The notes beneath the pieces are model-generated. The model was not told the DNA's origin, searched no databases, and saw only the letters and a program-made list of their open reading frames with translations. The position numbers were made by a program, and so were the translations under genes. DNA of 64,000 bases. Origin: G965205525 sp965205525. Its GTDB lineage: Bacteria; Pseudomonadota; Gammaproteobacteria; JABABF01. This document shows positions 16,955 through 25,286 of this stretch, piece by piece. Positions within the stretch are counted from its first letter, which is position 1; the number at the start of each line of letters is the position of its first letter. The stretch is from contig OZ242171.1 of assembly GCA_965205525.1 (NCBI GenBank), forward strand, positions 62,001 through 126,000. Reading direction: 5' to 3'.

Positions 16955-19683
16955 GAGTCCGGGGCCTTTCTCTCCTGCCGCCTTGCCGCCGCCAGCTCCC
17001 TGGCAATCACAAAAGCGGCCTCCATCTCTGTGCAGCCCTGCTCGGCCATGATTTTGGCGCGGCGAGTTTTCTCCTCCTTCTCGGTCTGGGCCAGCGCCAG
17101 GCACAGGGCGGGGGGCACGCTGCGGAACAGTCCCTGCACGGTGTCGGAGAGCAGCACGCCCTCCGTGTAGCATCCCGGCACCTTGCGCGTACTTTGCAGC
17201 ATGTCTCGCTCATCCGGTGTGAGGCGCCGGAAGCGCTCCAGCTCCTCCAGCTCTCCCTTGCCCGTATGCAGGCACAGCCACCACTCAAACATGGAAAGCA
17301 TTTTTTCCGCTTCGCCGCAGAAGTCCTTCATGTTCTGGGTGGCCATCCACAGCCACAGGCCGAGGCGCCGGCCCAGCAGCTTGGAGACCTTCACCACATA
17401 GCTGGCGAGCAGCGGATTGCCGGTGATGACATGCGCTTCGTCGGTAATCAGGATGGTGGGACGGCCGTCCTGCTGATTCCGCTCTGCTATTGCCACCACG
17501 GCATTGATCAGGCCGAGCCAGGCCACCGCCAGCTGCTCTCCGTGCTGCACATCCGCCAGGGTGCCCATCTCCAGGCGCAGGTAGTCCGCCTCTGGCCAGG
17601 AAGAGCCGGGGCGGTCAAACAGCTCGCCGGCGAAGCCGGTAGTAAACAGGCTCATGGCGGCGGCCATTTCCTGCAGCCGTGCCCCCCGGGGGGTGCTGCC
17701 GCCCCCCAGCTCATCGGCCAGTTCTGCCAGCATCCGGCACAGCTCTGATACCCGCAGGTCCTGCCGTCCGGCCTGCCGCGCGTATGCGCCGCCGCGCAGC
17801 AGCGCCTGCTGCAGGGCCGCTTCATCGGCACGGCTGAAAGAGGCTTCTTCCGCCGCTCGCCCGCCGGTCACCATCAGGCGCGCAATGAGTGTGAACTCGC
17901 CGAGCAGATCCCGCCCGCCGAAATTGGCCGATTTCCCTGTCTCATCCTCCCCGGGCAGTCTGTTCCCAGAACTTTCCAGTCTCGCTGCCCCCGCAAAAGG
18001 GGGCAGGGATGCGCCGCAGCCTGGGCGCAGGACGATATCCCGGACGGACAGTCCTTCGGCGCGAAAGAACTGAGACAGCAGGCCGAAAGAGTTGCCCGCC
18101 TCCACGGCGATGATGCGTGGCCTGTAGAAAGCCATCAGTGTCATCTGCAGGTAGACCAGGGTGGCGGACTTGCCCGAGCCAGTGGGGCCGAACAGGAACA
18201 GGTGCGCATTCTTGGTGCGGTCTTCCAGGCTCAGGGGGTCGCAGGTGAGCAGCTCGCCGCCCCGGTTGAAAAACGTGAGGGCCGGACGGCCGGTGCCGGT
18301 GGTGCGGCCGTACAGGGGCAGGAGGGCGGCGGCATCGGAGGCGTAGATCATGCGGTTGCGGCGGCGCACCTGGTCCAGGGCGTAGCGATAGCCCATCGGC
18401 AGGTGGCGCAGGTAGGCATCTAGCGCCACCGGGTCTAAGGACGGCGGGATGATTTGCAGGCGATTGCTGAGCAGCAGGGTGTCCAAGGCTGCGCATCGCT
18501 CCGCCATCTCTTTCAGGTCGGCGGCCCGTACCAGGAGAGCGAGAGAGAAGGGATAGACCTTGTTGCCTTCCAAGAGCAGCCTGCGGGAGGTCCGGGCCGC
18601 TTCTCGGCTGACCAGGGCGGCGACGGTGTCTCCGACGGCGCCGAGTTCAACCCGGTCCAGCTGGGACTGCACCATGCTCTGGGGGATAAAGGCCAAGGTC
18701 ATGGTGAGGACCGTGCCGGGGGGCATCTGCTCCAGCGGGCATAGGGCGATGTCCCCCGCAATGCGCTCTGCGGACAGCTGACCGGGAAGCGGTGCACCCC
18801 GCAGCCGCTGCAAGCCCAGCGCCCGGTGGGGCAGACCGTCAAAATACCAGAGACCCTGCTCCCGCTCTGAGCGGGTGTCGGGGCTCGCCACCGCATCTGC
18901 CAGCGAGTAGTCAAAGGTCCCGTGCTCTACCGTTGCCTGGCCCTGGGGGCAAAGCTCGGGGCGGCCGGCGGCACCGGGATGGAGCCAGCCCAGCAGCCAG
19001 TCATGGATTTCGGGGCCTGTGAGGATGCGGCTGCCCACCCCCGCCGCCGCCAATTGCTTTTGCAGGCGCTCTCTCTGCTCTGCCAGTTCCTGCCCGATAT
19101 CCTCCGGTCCGCCGGAGGCCCGGGTGCGGCGCCTGTAGATGCAGGCGATAACCCGGCGCCGAGAGCCGCGCCAGCGGCACTCGCTGAGAGGGTCTTCAAA
19201 CAGTCCTTCCGGTCTGGCGATGTCGTGTATGTGCTCGGCAAACATCTTTTCAAAACGCTCCCGATAGGGCGAGCTTGCAGCTTCCCGCCGGTAGGTGGCC
19301 GCCCGCTGCCAGTCCGCCTCCAGCCCTCTCTCGTCCTGAAAGGCGAACACTTGCAATATCCAGGGGCCGTGGGCGTATTCGGTGAAGGTATCCGTGAGCA
19401 GCCGCGTCAGTGCCTCCTGCAGGGTGCGGAGAAATGCAAAAGAGCGCCCTTCCGTTGCGACCGGCCGGAGTTCTAGCACGGCGCCGACGCTGCGGCCGTC
19501 CTCCAATAGCACGAAGTGATTTTCCAGGAGGGCCAGCCAAGGCAGCAAATCGGTGAAGGAAGGCTCCTGCCGGTACCCTGGGCGCAGGTGCTCGCAAGTG
19601 GCTAGGCGGTGCCCGCCGAAGGGACTTCCCCGCCGAAAGAACTCCAAGAACCCGCTCTGAAATATGCGGAGACTGTGTTTCAT
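16951..19683 (-). CDS. Conjugative transfer ATPase, PFL_4706 (TIGR03744), VirB4/TraC-like
   Basis: A 910-residue cytoplasmic motor ATPase of the T4SS. Walker A is GPTGSGKS at about residues 498-505 and Walker B is TILITDEAH at about 745, followed by LWLWMATQN, a typical VirB4/TraC motif. The N-terminal half carries the TraC-like domain (LLPWLALLENHFVLLEDG; EYAHGPWILQVFAF). Length is normal for the family. Both ends are translationally coupled by ATGA overlaps, with the lipoprotein gene upstream and the TraU-like gene downstream. The ATPase motifs are intact, arguing that the apparatus is still functional rather than decaying. Confidence 0.93.
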   Translation of the reverse strand: MKHSLRIFQSGFLEFFRRGSPFGGHRLATCEHLRPGYRQEPSFTDLLPWLALLENHFVLLEDGRSVGAVLELRPVATEGRSFAFLRTLQEALTRLLTDTFTEYAHGPWILQVFAFQDERGLEADWQRAATYRREAASSPYRERFEKMFAEHIHDIARPEGLFEDPLSECRWRGSRRRVIACIYRRRTRASGGPEDIGQELAEQRERLQKQLAAAGVGSRILTGPEIHDWLLGWLHPGAAGRPELCPQGQATVEHGTFDYSLADAVASPDTRSEREQGLWYFDGLPHRALGLQRLRGAPLPGQLSAERIAGDIALCPLEQMPPGTVLTMTLAFIPQSMVQSQLDRVELGAVGDTVAALVSREAARTSRRLLLEGNKVYPFSLALLVRAADLKEMAERCAALDTLLLSNRLQIIPPSLDPVALDAYLRHLPMGYRYALDQVRRRNRMIYASDAAALLPLYGRTTGTGRPALTFFNRGGELLTCDPLSLEDRTKNAHLFLFGPTGSGKSATLVYLQMTLMAFYRPRIIAVEAGNSFGLLSQFFRAEGLSVRDIVLRPGCGASLPPFAGAARLESSGNRLPGEDETGKSANFGGRDLLGEFTLIARLMVTGGRAAEEASFSRADEAALQQALLRGGAYARQAGRQDLRVSELCRMLAELADELGGGSTPRGARLQEMAAAMSLFTTGFAGELFDRPGSSWPEADYLRLEMGTLADVQHGEQLAVAWLGLINAVVAIAERNQQDGRPTILITDEAHVITGNPLLASYVVKVSKLLGRRLGLWLWMATQNMKDFCGEAEKMLSMFEWWLCLHTGKGELEELERFRRLTPDERDMLQSTRKVPGCYTEGVLLSDTVQGLFRSVPPALCLALAQTEKEEKTRRAKIMAEQGCTEMEAAFVIARELAAARRQERKAPDS

Positions 19684-20066
19684 GGCGGGGTCTCACTGGG
19701 GAGCGCGAAATAATCCCGCTCGTACAGATGAAAAGCGGTGGGATAGCCCGGGATCGGAACCGTGTGCGCTTCCCCTGCCAGATGGGGATGCACCCACATG
19801 AACAGCACCGGGTTGGGCAGCAGCGGAAAACGCTCCGGGGGCCACTCGGTCGGTTCGGCCGGCGGCCTCTCATACCAGGGCGGGGGAGAACGGTGTGCAG
19901 CCTGCTGTCCCAGAATCTGCCGCATATCCGGAGTGTCCTCGTCCAGCTGCTGCAAGGGAGCGACGCCGCAGCCTGCCGCCAGCAGAAGCACTGTCACCCA
20001 GGGGAAGACTGCCGGCAGGCGCGGACTAATCCAGCTCTGCAATTGGGGCAGCTGCAGTTGCGGCAT
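19680..20066 (-). CDS. Conjugative transfer region lipoprotein, TIGR03751 family
   Basis: A 128-residue lipoprotein. The signal sequence runs through WVTVLLLAAGC, a good lipobox with the lipidated cysteine at about residue 33, followed by a proline-rich linker and the family-typical ending with LPNPVLFMWVHPHLAG and VPIPGYPTAFHLYERDYFALP. It probably acts as a VirB7-like outer-membrane lipoprotein of the core complex. ATG 20066 was chosen; it is preceded by GGAGG at suitable distance and lies inside the end of the VirB10-like gene. It overlaps the ATPase start by ATGA. Confidence 0.85.
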   Translation of the reverse strand: MPQLQLPQLQSWISPRLPAVFPWVTVLLLAAGCGVAPLQQLDEDTPDMRQILGQQAAHRSPPPWYERPPAEPTEWPPERFPLLPNPVLFMWVHPHLAGEAHTVPIPGYPTAFHLYERDYFALPSETPP

Positions 20067-21246
20067 GCTCAATCTTCCGTCCTCCAGGGGAGTAGTTAAT
20101 TTCCAGCTGTTGCGTGATGTGCACTGCAACCCGGCTGCCGGGAGGCACATACACCGCATCAAAGCTGCCGCTGTCCCGCTCGGCGGCAAAGTTTTCCAAT
20201 TCCCCAAGAGCGCTCTCCAGGGCACTGCTGCTCGCGTAGTCCTTAGCGCTGCCGGTCAGGGAGCGGAGGATGTCGCTTTGGGACGAGATGATCTCGGTGA
20301 TCTCCGATTCCCCCCGGGCCCCGGCGTAGCCCCGGGCGGCGCTTAGCAGCACCCGCTGTGCCGCTTTGCGCCCGGCGGTGGTCAGCAGCTGTCCTGGAAT
20401 GCAGGGGGTTCCCTGGGCATTGGAGAGCCAGCCCAGCATCGTGCCGGCATCGCTGCCCGGCAGTCCTCCCGCCGTCATGTGCCGCACTGTGCCGTCGGCA
20501 AAAATAAAGGTGGCATCGTGCAGCCGCACGGAGACGCAGCGCAGCGTCCAGTCTCCGACCGCCGTGCCGGAAAACATCATGCCCGAAAGGCCGGGGATGA
20601 CTTGACCGCCCGCCGCCAGATTGTCCTCGCCGGCGAGCACTTTGACCGGCAGGGGGTCCGTCACCTGCCCATTCACCGGAATCCGGCCGATGAGGGCTGT
20701 CAGGGCCACGGCATCAAAGAGGATGGCATTCGGGGGAATCGTATAGACGGGGCGGGCCTCGAGGGGCTCCTGCGCTGATTTGCTGAGAGCTGCCAGCGGT
20801 GTCTGGGGCGTGCCCAGGGGCCAGATGCTCCGGTAAGCCGCCTCTGAAATTATTTTTGCCGACAGCTCCTCAGGCTCTTCGCGATTGGATACTGTCTCCT
20901 TCGACTGCTTTTGCATGTGCCGCTCCAGTGCTGCCAGGCGCTCCTGCAGCAGTCGGAGCTGACCCTCTGTGGCCCGCTGTCTTTTTGCTGCCGCCTCCGC
21001 TGCCGTCTTATCGGTCTGGCGCAGGGACTGCAGGTGAGTGGCCAGCCCGTCCACCTGGGCGATGAGGGTGTGGAGGGTCTCGGCAGCAGTATCTCCTTCC
21101 GCCGACCTGCCGGGTGCAGCGGCCTCCGCCTTTTGCTGTGCGTCGCCGCTTGCGGTGTCGCGGCTGCCCTGTGTGGAAAGCAGGGCCAGGATGATGGCTG
21201 CCCCTAAAGAGAGAAACAGGGGGTAGCGCAAAGATTTGCGTTTCAT
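20026..21246 (-). CDS. VirB10/TraB-like T4SS core protein, PFL_4705 (TIGR03752)
   Basis: A 406-residue inner-membrane-anchored protein. A single N-terminal transmembrane helix (YPLFLSLGAAIILALL) is followed by a coiled coil (about residues 55-110, rich in Q/E/K/L) and a C-terminal beta-rich TrbI/VirB10-like domain with VPPGSRVAVHITQQLEI near the end. VirB10-type proteins span the envelope and link the inner-membrane motor to the outer-membrane pore. ATG 21246 overlaps the stop of the VirB9-like gene by ATGA; an upstream in-frame ATG at 21375 would overlap it by over 130 bp and is rejected. Confidence 0.88.
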   Translation of the reverse strand: MKRKSLRYPLFLSLGAAIILALLSTQGSRDTASGDAQQKAEAAAPGRSAEGDTAAETLHTLIAQVDGLATHLQSLRQTDKTAAEAAAKRQRATEGQLRLLQERLAALERHMQKQSKETVSNREEPEELSAKIISEAAYRSIWPLGTPQTPLAALSKSAQEPLEARPVYTIPPNAILFDAVALTALIGRIPVNGQVTDPLPVKVLAGEDNLAAGGQVIPGLSGMMFSGTAVGDWTLRCVSVRLHDATFIFADGTVRHMTAGGLPGSDAGTMLGWLSNAQGTPCIPGQLLTTAGRKAAQRVLLSAARGYAGARGESEITEIISSQSDILRSLTGSAKDYASSSALESALGELENFAAERDSGSFDAVYVPPGSRVAVHITQQLEINYSPGGRKIEHAATAAAPIAELD

Positions 21247-22064
21247 GGCGCGGCATCTCCACGCAGGCTGGCCCTGAAGGGCTGTCGGGAGACCAGGTAC
21301 AAAACGGTGGTGTCGGCGGCACCGGCACTGCTGGCAGGTTTCAGCCAGCGGTGCTGAAAAGTGCTGGCAGTCCATCGCCCCCGAATCCGCCGATGCTCAA
21401 ACAGGCGCGGGTCCAGCGGGATTTGCAGCGAGGAGCGATTGCGGACCTGCAGTGCAGTGACATGGTGTCCGTAACCTCGCCAGGCGGCCAGAACCTTGTA
21501 GGCCAGGTTCACACCCTGAATGAGCGGGCTGTCCTCCGGCAGGGCGGGGGGTGCGAGGCGCGAAATGCCGGCATCGTCGGGCCGCAGGCGCTCCGGGGCG
21601 TACAGGTGCCGGGCGGCAAACCGCGTCAGGCGCACCGGTGCCAGCTCGGACTGCGGGGCGGGGGGCGCCTGCCCGGCGACGGGCTCTCCATCCACAATTT
21701 CAATTGGCAGCCCGCCGCCATGCTCACTCACCGCCAGGTCCAGGAGATAGACATTTCCCCCCGCCGTGCTGACCACAGCCCGCTGGCGGGCGAAAGGCTC
21801 GGCGGGCCGCCAGTGCACTCCCTTGTCCAGCACCTGGGTGCGCAGCTTGCCGTCCAGGGCGGCGGGCACCCGCACCTCCAGCACTCGGGCGGGGAAAAAT
21901 ACCGAGCGCTCCTGATCGGGGCGCATGCTGACAACAAGGGGCAGACCTTTCCATACTGCTTTCTCCATGCCGTCATCGCCCTTTGCTGCGCCGGCGGCGA
22001 GCAGGCACAGGGTTAGTATCGGGGGCAGCGCCCGGGGCAGAGCAGCGTCCATCTCAGAGGGCAT
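21243..22064 (-). CDS. VirB9/TraK-like T4SS core protein, PFL_4704 (TIGR03749, DUF3438)
   Basis: A 273-residue periplasmic protein with a signal peptide (LPPILTLCLLAAGAAKG). Recognisable elements are WKGLPLVVSMRPDQERSVFF, the KLRTQVLDKGVHWRP segment, and a C-terminal LVSRQPFRASL strand. By position between the VirB8-like and VirB10-like genes it is the VirB9/TraK equivalent that builds the outer-membrane ring. It overlaps the upstream gene by 11 bp if ATG 22064 is used; ATG 22052 would remove the overlap. Confidence 0.87.
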   Translation of the reverse strand: MPSEMDAALPRALPPILTLCLLAAGAAKGDDGMEKAVWKGLPLVVSMRPDQERSVFFPARVLEVRVPAALDGKLRTQVLDKGVHWRPAEPFARQRAVVSTAGGNVYLLDLAVSEHGGGLPIEIVDGEPVAGQAPPAPQSELAPVRLTRFAARHLYAPERLRPDDAGISRLAPPALPEDSPLIQGVNLAYKVLAAWRGYGHHVTALQVRNRSSLQIPLDPRLFEHRRIRGRWTASTFQHRWLKPASSAGAADTTVLYLVSRQPFRASLRGDAAP

Positions 22065-22665
22065 CTATCCGCTCCGGAGGGTGTTCGTGCCCGTCCAGGG
22101 CCAGCCCCCAGGGGTTGCACTGCCGTGAGATGTCAAAGGCGGTGACACGCAATGTATAGCGCACGGCGGTGTCCTTTACCTTGCGGTTCTGCACCCATTC
22201 GCTGAGTCCCATCTCCAGCTGCACAGACCAGGTGTCCGGGCCGATGCGGCGCACCCGCTCCTCGGCGTATCCCGACAAGGGCTGCATGCCCCGGGTGCGG
22301 TGCAGTTCGCCGCGCAGGCGTTTGTCCTGAATATTTTTCTTTACCCAGCGCCGAAAAGCCGGGGTGTGGTAGCACCGATGGGTCTCTGCTGTGCGAGAGT
22401 AATCCCGCTCGCCGTTCTCAGGCCAGAAATTCAGCGACTGAAACATGGTGAGAGCAAAGGCGTATACGTTCGGTGCCGGCACCTGTCCGGCGGCCAGGGT
22501 CGCCCCGGCGTGCAGGTCCGGCGGGATATGGACGGTGATCTCTCTGCGAGTGTTCCACCAGCCGAGAACCAGCAGCATGAGCAGGAGCAGCAGCCCGACG
22601 ATTGTCATGCGCAGGGTCCAGATATGCGCATCTCGGGCAGCGATTACATTCAGAGGACTGGCCAT
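22054..22665 (-). CDS. VirB8/TraE-like T4SS protein, PFL_4703 (TIGR03746, DUF2895)
   Basis: A 203-residue bitopic membrane protein: a cytoplasmic N-terminus, one transmembrane helix (MTIVGLLLLLMLLVLGWW, about residues 20-38), then a periplasmic NTF2-like domain with VYAFALTMFQSLNFWPENG and DTWSVQLEM. This is the VirB8/TraE-like assembly factor of the GI-type system. It lies 18 bp downstream of the TIGR03750-type gene and overlaps the VirB9-like gene. Length is typical. Confidence 0.9.
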   Translation of the reverse strand: MASPLNVIAARDAHIWTLRMTIVGLLLLLMLLVLGWWNTRREITVHIPPDLHAGATLAAGQVPAPNVYAFALTMFQSLNFWPENGERDYSRTAETHRCYHTPAFRRWVKKNIQDKRLRGELHRTRGMQPLSGYAEERVRRIGPDTWSVQLEMGLSEWVQNRKVKDTAVRYTLRVTAFDISRQCNPWGLALDGHEHPPERIDAL

Positions 22666-22683
22666 GACACATCCTTGCCGTGT

Positions 22684-23058
22684 TCACAGGGAGCGGCCGA
22701 GACCCCAGTGCCCGCTGCGCACCACCAGCGTGCGGCTCCAGCCGAGGCGAGCCAGCGCTGCCATCAGCCACAGGCGGCAGTAGTGCGCCGACTTGCCGTC
22801 CTTCAGGCGGCGCAGAACGAGCACGGCAGAGCAGGCGCACAGCAGCGCACCCAGGGCGCCGGCACCGATGGCCAGGGGAAGGTTTCCCGCTGCCCACCCG
22901 AGGCCGCCGCACAGGGGCAGGCACAGGGATACTGAAGCGATGGCGATGCCGCTCAGTTCCGGGGTGGTGCAGCCCGCGAATATCACCGGCTCTTCGTTGA
23001 TCCATTCAGCCAGTCTCACGGTGTCCGGCTGCAGGGTGCGCAGGTTTTCGCTCTCCAT
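22684..23058 (-). CDS. Conjugative transfer region protein, TIGR03750 (DUF3487) family
   Basis: A 124-residue small membrane protein with two adjacent hydrophobic helices (about residues 38-85) followed by the family-typical LRRLKDGKSAHYC motif and a basic C-terminus. It holds the conserved place between the DUF2976 and DUF2895 genes of GI-type T4SS clusters. It may correspond functionally to TraL/VirB3 (inference from topology and position). Confidence 0.85.
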   Translation of the reverse strand: MESENLRTLQPDTVRLAEWINEEPVIFAGCTTPELSGIAIASVSLCLPLCGGLGWAAGNLPLAIGAGALGALLCACSAVLVLRRLKDGKSAHYCRLWLMAALARLGWSRTLVVRSGHWGLGRSL

Positions 23059-23072
23059 TGCGATACGAGTCC

Positions 23073-23453
23073 TCAGCTGATGATGTCGCCCAGATAATTG
23101 GCGAGGAATACCACGAAGAGAGTGGTGGCCACTCCCACAAAGGCGGTGATCACCACGCGTCCGAAATCTCCGGTTTCCTTGCGGGCATCGTTGAACTCGC
23201 TGATAACGCGCCGTCCCACCGAGAGCACCACCCAGATAATGGACAGGGCGGCGATCAGATAGACAAAGTAGGTGACGATGCTCTCCAGCGCAGCGATGGG
23301 CCCCTTCTCAGGGTCCACCCCCTCCACCTCCGGCAATTCGGGGATGGTCAGACGAGCGGCGGCTGTCCCAGCCCACAGCCACAGCAGAAGTGCGCTCCAG
23401 CGCAGTTGTCCCCGGCCTGCACTTGGCTGTGGTTTGTACCATTGGAATTTCAT
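23073..23453 (-). CDS. Conjugative element membrane protein, PFL_4702 (TIGR03745, DUF2976)
   Basis: A 126-residue protein with a signal sequence (WSALLLWLWAGTAAA) and two further hydrophobic segments (IVTYFVYLIAALSIIWVVL and VVITAFVGVATTLFVVFLANYL) around a short polar loop. The small size, cleavable leader and two helices resemble a VirB2/TraA-type pilin, and this family is often proposed as the pilin of GI-type systems, though I cannot establish that from sequence. It sits between the DUF3262 and DUF3487 genes as in canonical clusters. Confidence 0.85.
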   Translation of the reverse strand: MKFQWYKPQPSAGRGQLRWSALLLWLWAGTAAARLTIPELPEVEGVDPEKGPIAALESIVTYFVYLIAALSIIWVVLSVGRRVISEFNDARKETGDFGRVVITAFVGVATTLFVVFLANYLGDIIS

Positions 23454-23485
23454 AGAGGCTCTCCTTTGCGATTTCGGTTCTGGGT

Positions 23486-23740
23486 TTATGCGGTATTCGC
23501 CATGTGAAGCATCACCACTCCGAGCAGCAGCAGCAGTGCCAATGCCCGCAGCGTGTAGACCACCAGATCCTGTATTTCCACCCGGGCGCCCTCCTGCTCT
23601 CCCAGCATTTGGAAAGCGGAGACGACGGTGGCGATTACCAGAAAAACGGCAGTGGCGGTGGCGATGCCCGACAGCAGCGTCTCGCTTCTCTCCAGATTGA
23701 TTCGCGACACTTTTTCAAAAATCTCGTTCGGCTTTACCAT
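23486..23740 (-). CDS. Conjugative element protein, PFL_4701 (TIGR03758, DUF3262)
   Basis: An 84-residue protein with two transmembrane helices (about residues 22-44 and 60-80), separated by a short polar loop. It occupies the position directly after the RAQPRD gene, as in PFGI-1-like clusters. The start ATG 23740 lies 6 bp from the RAQPRD stop. Function unknown; a small inner-membrane T4SS subunit. Confidence 0.85.
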   Translation of the reverse strand: MVKPNEIFEKVSRINLERSETLLSGIATATAVFLVIATVVSAFQMLGEQEGARVEIQDLVVYTLRALALLLLLGVVMLHMANTA

Positions 23741-23746
23741 GGCGTA

Positions 23747-24115
23747 TCACTGTAGACCGAAGGCGGAATAAACCCGCCGCAGAGGCTCCATCGGGCGCGG
23801 CACCCGGGAGGGCGCTTGCAGATGGTTGAGCACGCCGTCTCGCATGTGCCGCAGGTCGTCCAGCAGCGCAGAATAGTGAAATGTCTCCAGACCGCCCGCC
23901 CCCACGCTGCGCTGCGCCCGCCGCACCGATTGCAGGATCAGTTCCAGTTCCTCCACCACCTGCAGCAGGAGCTGCCGCTCCCGCACAGACGCCGGATCCG
24001 TCGGAAAGTCCGCCCGGGCATCAGAGGCGAAAGACAGCCACAGAGCACCTGCCAGCATTGCCGAGATGCCTCGGCTGTACCGAGATGCGCGCAATGAAAT
24101 CAGCAGCGATTTCAT
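23747..24115 (-). CDS. RAQPRD-family conjugative element protein (TIGR01690)
   Basis: A 122-residue exported protein: a signal peptide ending near LSFASDARA, then a helical domain (ERQLLLQVVEELELILQSVRRAQ), FHYSALLDDLRHMRDGVLNHL and the RVPRPMEPL tail that corresponds to the motif naming the family. It is periplasmic and of unknown function, but diagnostic for GI-type integrative element T4SS clusters. It overlaps the upstream PFL_4695-type gene by ATGA. In canonical clusters a TraD-like coupling ATPase and a membrane protein (PFL_4697) lie between these two genes; both are absent here. Confidence 0.87.
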   Translation of the reverse strand: MKSLLISLRASRYSRGISAMLAGALWLSFASDARADFPTDPASVRERQLLLQVVEELELILQSVRRAQRSVGAGGLETFHYSALLDDLRHMRDGVLNHLQAPSRVPRPMEPLRRVYSAFGLQ

Positions 24116-24531
24116 TGCACAGACCCGGTCAGAAGCGCGGGGTACGAAGAGATGAAAAATTGCTCTGCGAATGCGTCTGCACTTGTCGGCACCAGCTGCA
24201 GTTCCGGCGCAATGGCCTGCAGTTTCAAAAAGCGGGTCCGACTTTTCACTTCAATAATCAGTCCCAGCGCATTCATGGTGCGCAGCTTTTCCCGATGCCG
24301 CCGGAGCCAGCGTCGGGAGGCGGGCTCGTCGCCGATTAGAAAGAGGGGCTGTTCTAAGCCGGGCACATAATGCTGTGTACCTTTCTCATCCCCCGGGCGC
24401 AGGTTCGGGCTCTGCACGGGAAAGGGCAGTGCCGCCGCCTGGCTTTCAATATCAGTCGGCGGAGCGGCCTCGGCAGCGGACGCGGCAGCTAGCAGTGCGG
24501 CCAGCAGAATTTTTTGTATCTTCCCGCTCAT
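24112..24531 (-). CDS. Conjugative element protein, PFL_4695 (TIGR03765, DUF2859)
   Basis: A 139-residue exported protein. A signal peptide (ILLAALLAAASAAEA) is followed by a compact domain with FPVQSPNLRPGD, FLIGDEPASRRWLRRH, ALGLIIEV and a C-terminal FFISSYPALLTG, which matches the family ending that usually reads YPxLI. Periplasmic, function unknown. It is joined by ATGA overlaps to both neighbours, so this part of the operon is very tightly packed. Confidence 0.86.
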   Translation of the reverse strand: MSGKIQKILLAALLAAASAAEAAPPTDIESQAAALPFPVQSPNLRPGDEKGTQHYVPGLEQPLFLIGDEPASRRWLRRHREKLRTMNALGLIIEVKSRTRFLKLQAIAPELQLVPTSADAFAEQFFISSYPALLTGSVQ

Positions 24532-25286
24532 GGGCGAAACGCCAGCAATTCATCGCCGCGCTGCACCATCAGGCGGGGCGGCCCCCCCGCCGGGGTCGCA
24601 TCGCGATTGAGGGTGATCTGGTGTGTGCGCATGGTCTGTCGGCTGATACCCAGCGTCCGGGCCCATTCCCGCATAGCCGTGTCGTCCGGCGCACCGGACA
24701 GGTAGATATCCAGCCCGGCACTTCCCCTCTGCAGAGCGCGCCGGGCGGTGTCCAGCAGCGGCCGGCAGTGCGCAAGACAGGAGAGGGGAGCGAATAGGAG
24801 CAGCCGCTCTTCGTTCTGCACTACAGGTTTATCGGGCACCAGCAGCGGCAGCTCGCTGTATCGCGCTTGCACCGCTGCATTGACGGCGCGCTGAAAAGCG
24901 AGCTCTTCCTGTATGCGCCGGTTCTCCATGTCTACGAAGCGCTCCGCCAGGCGGCGGCGCTCCGCATCTGTCGCCGCGTGAATGCCGAGTGTTGCAATGG
25001 GGTCCAGGAGGGGACTCCAATGCCCCCGGGGACCGTGCATCAGCTCCTGATACCGGCTCCATTCCTTCTCGCTGAGGTTCCAGGCGCGGCGGGTGGATTC
25101 TTCCAGGCTCTCGGCAGCGGCGCGACGCAGGATTGTGCGTCGCAGCTCGGATGTCGGGTATTGCAGCGGGACGGCAGCGGTCCCCTGTCCCGCAGCAGCT
25201 TTGGTCGCCGAATACCATGCCGCTGCCCCGGCAAGCAGCGGTGCAGCGCACAGAAGGGCAATCCCGAAAAAAGAAATTCTCATCAC
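24528..25286 (-). CDS. Conjugative element protein, PFL_4693 (TIGR03759)
   Basis: A 252-residue exported or anchored protein. After an N-terminal hydrophobic segment (FFGIALLCAAPLLAGAAAW) it shows the family core: WNLSEKEWSRYQELMHGPRG, WSPLLDPIATLGIHA, then ELAFQRAVNAA and a C-terminal thioredoxin-like-looking half with LDIYLSGAPDD. It is probably periplasmic; its role in transfer is unknown. It overlaps the preceding gene and the following PFL_4695-type gene by ATGA. The lytic transglycosylase gene (PFL_4694) that I would expect between the two is missing. Confidence 0.87.
   Translation of the reverse strand: MMRISFFGIALLCAAPLLAGAAAWYSATKAAAGQGTAAVPLQYPTSELRRTILRRAAAESLEESTRRAWNLSEKEWSRYQELMHGPRGHWSPLLDPIATLGIHAATDAERRRLAERFVDMENRRIQEELAFQRAVNAAVQARYSELPLLVPDKPVVQNEERLLLFAPLSCLAHCRPLLDTARRALQRGSAGLDIYLSGAPDDTAMREWARTLGISRQTMRTHQITLNRDATPAGGPPRLMVQRGDELLAFRP

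Noticed and set aside
16954..17173. Upstream start (17173) for the TraU-like gene
   Set aside because: The extra 73 codons lie inside the ATPase coding region and look like shadow sequence; the ATGA overlap at 16951-16954 supports the shorter form.
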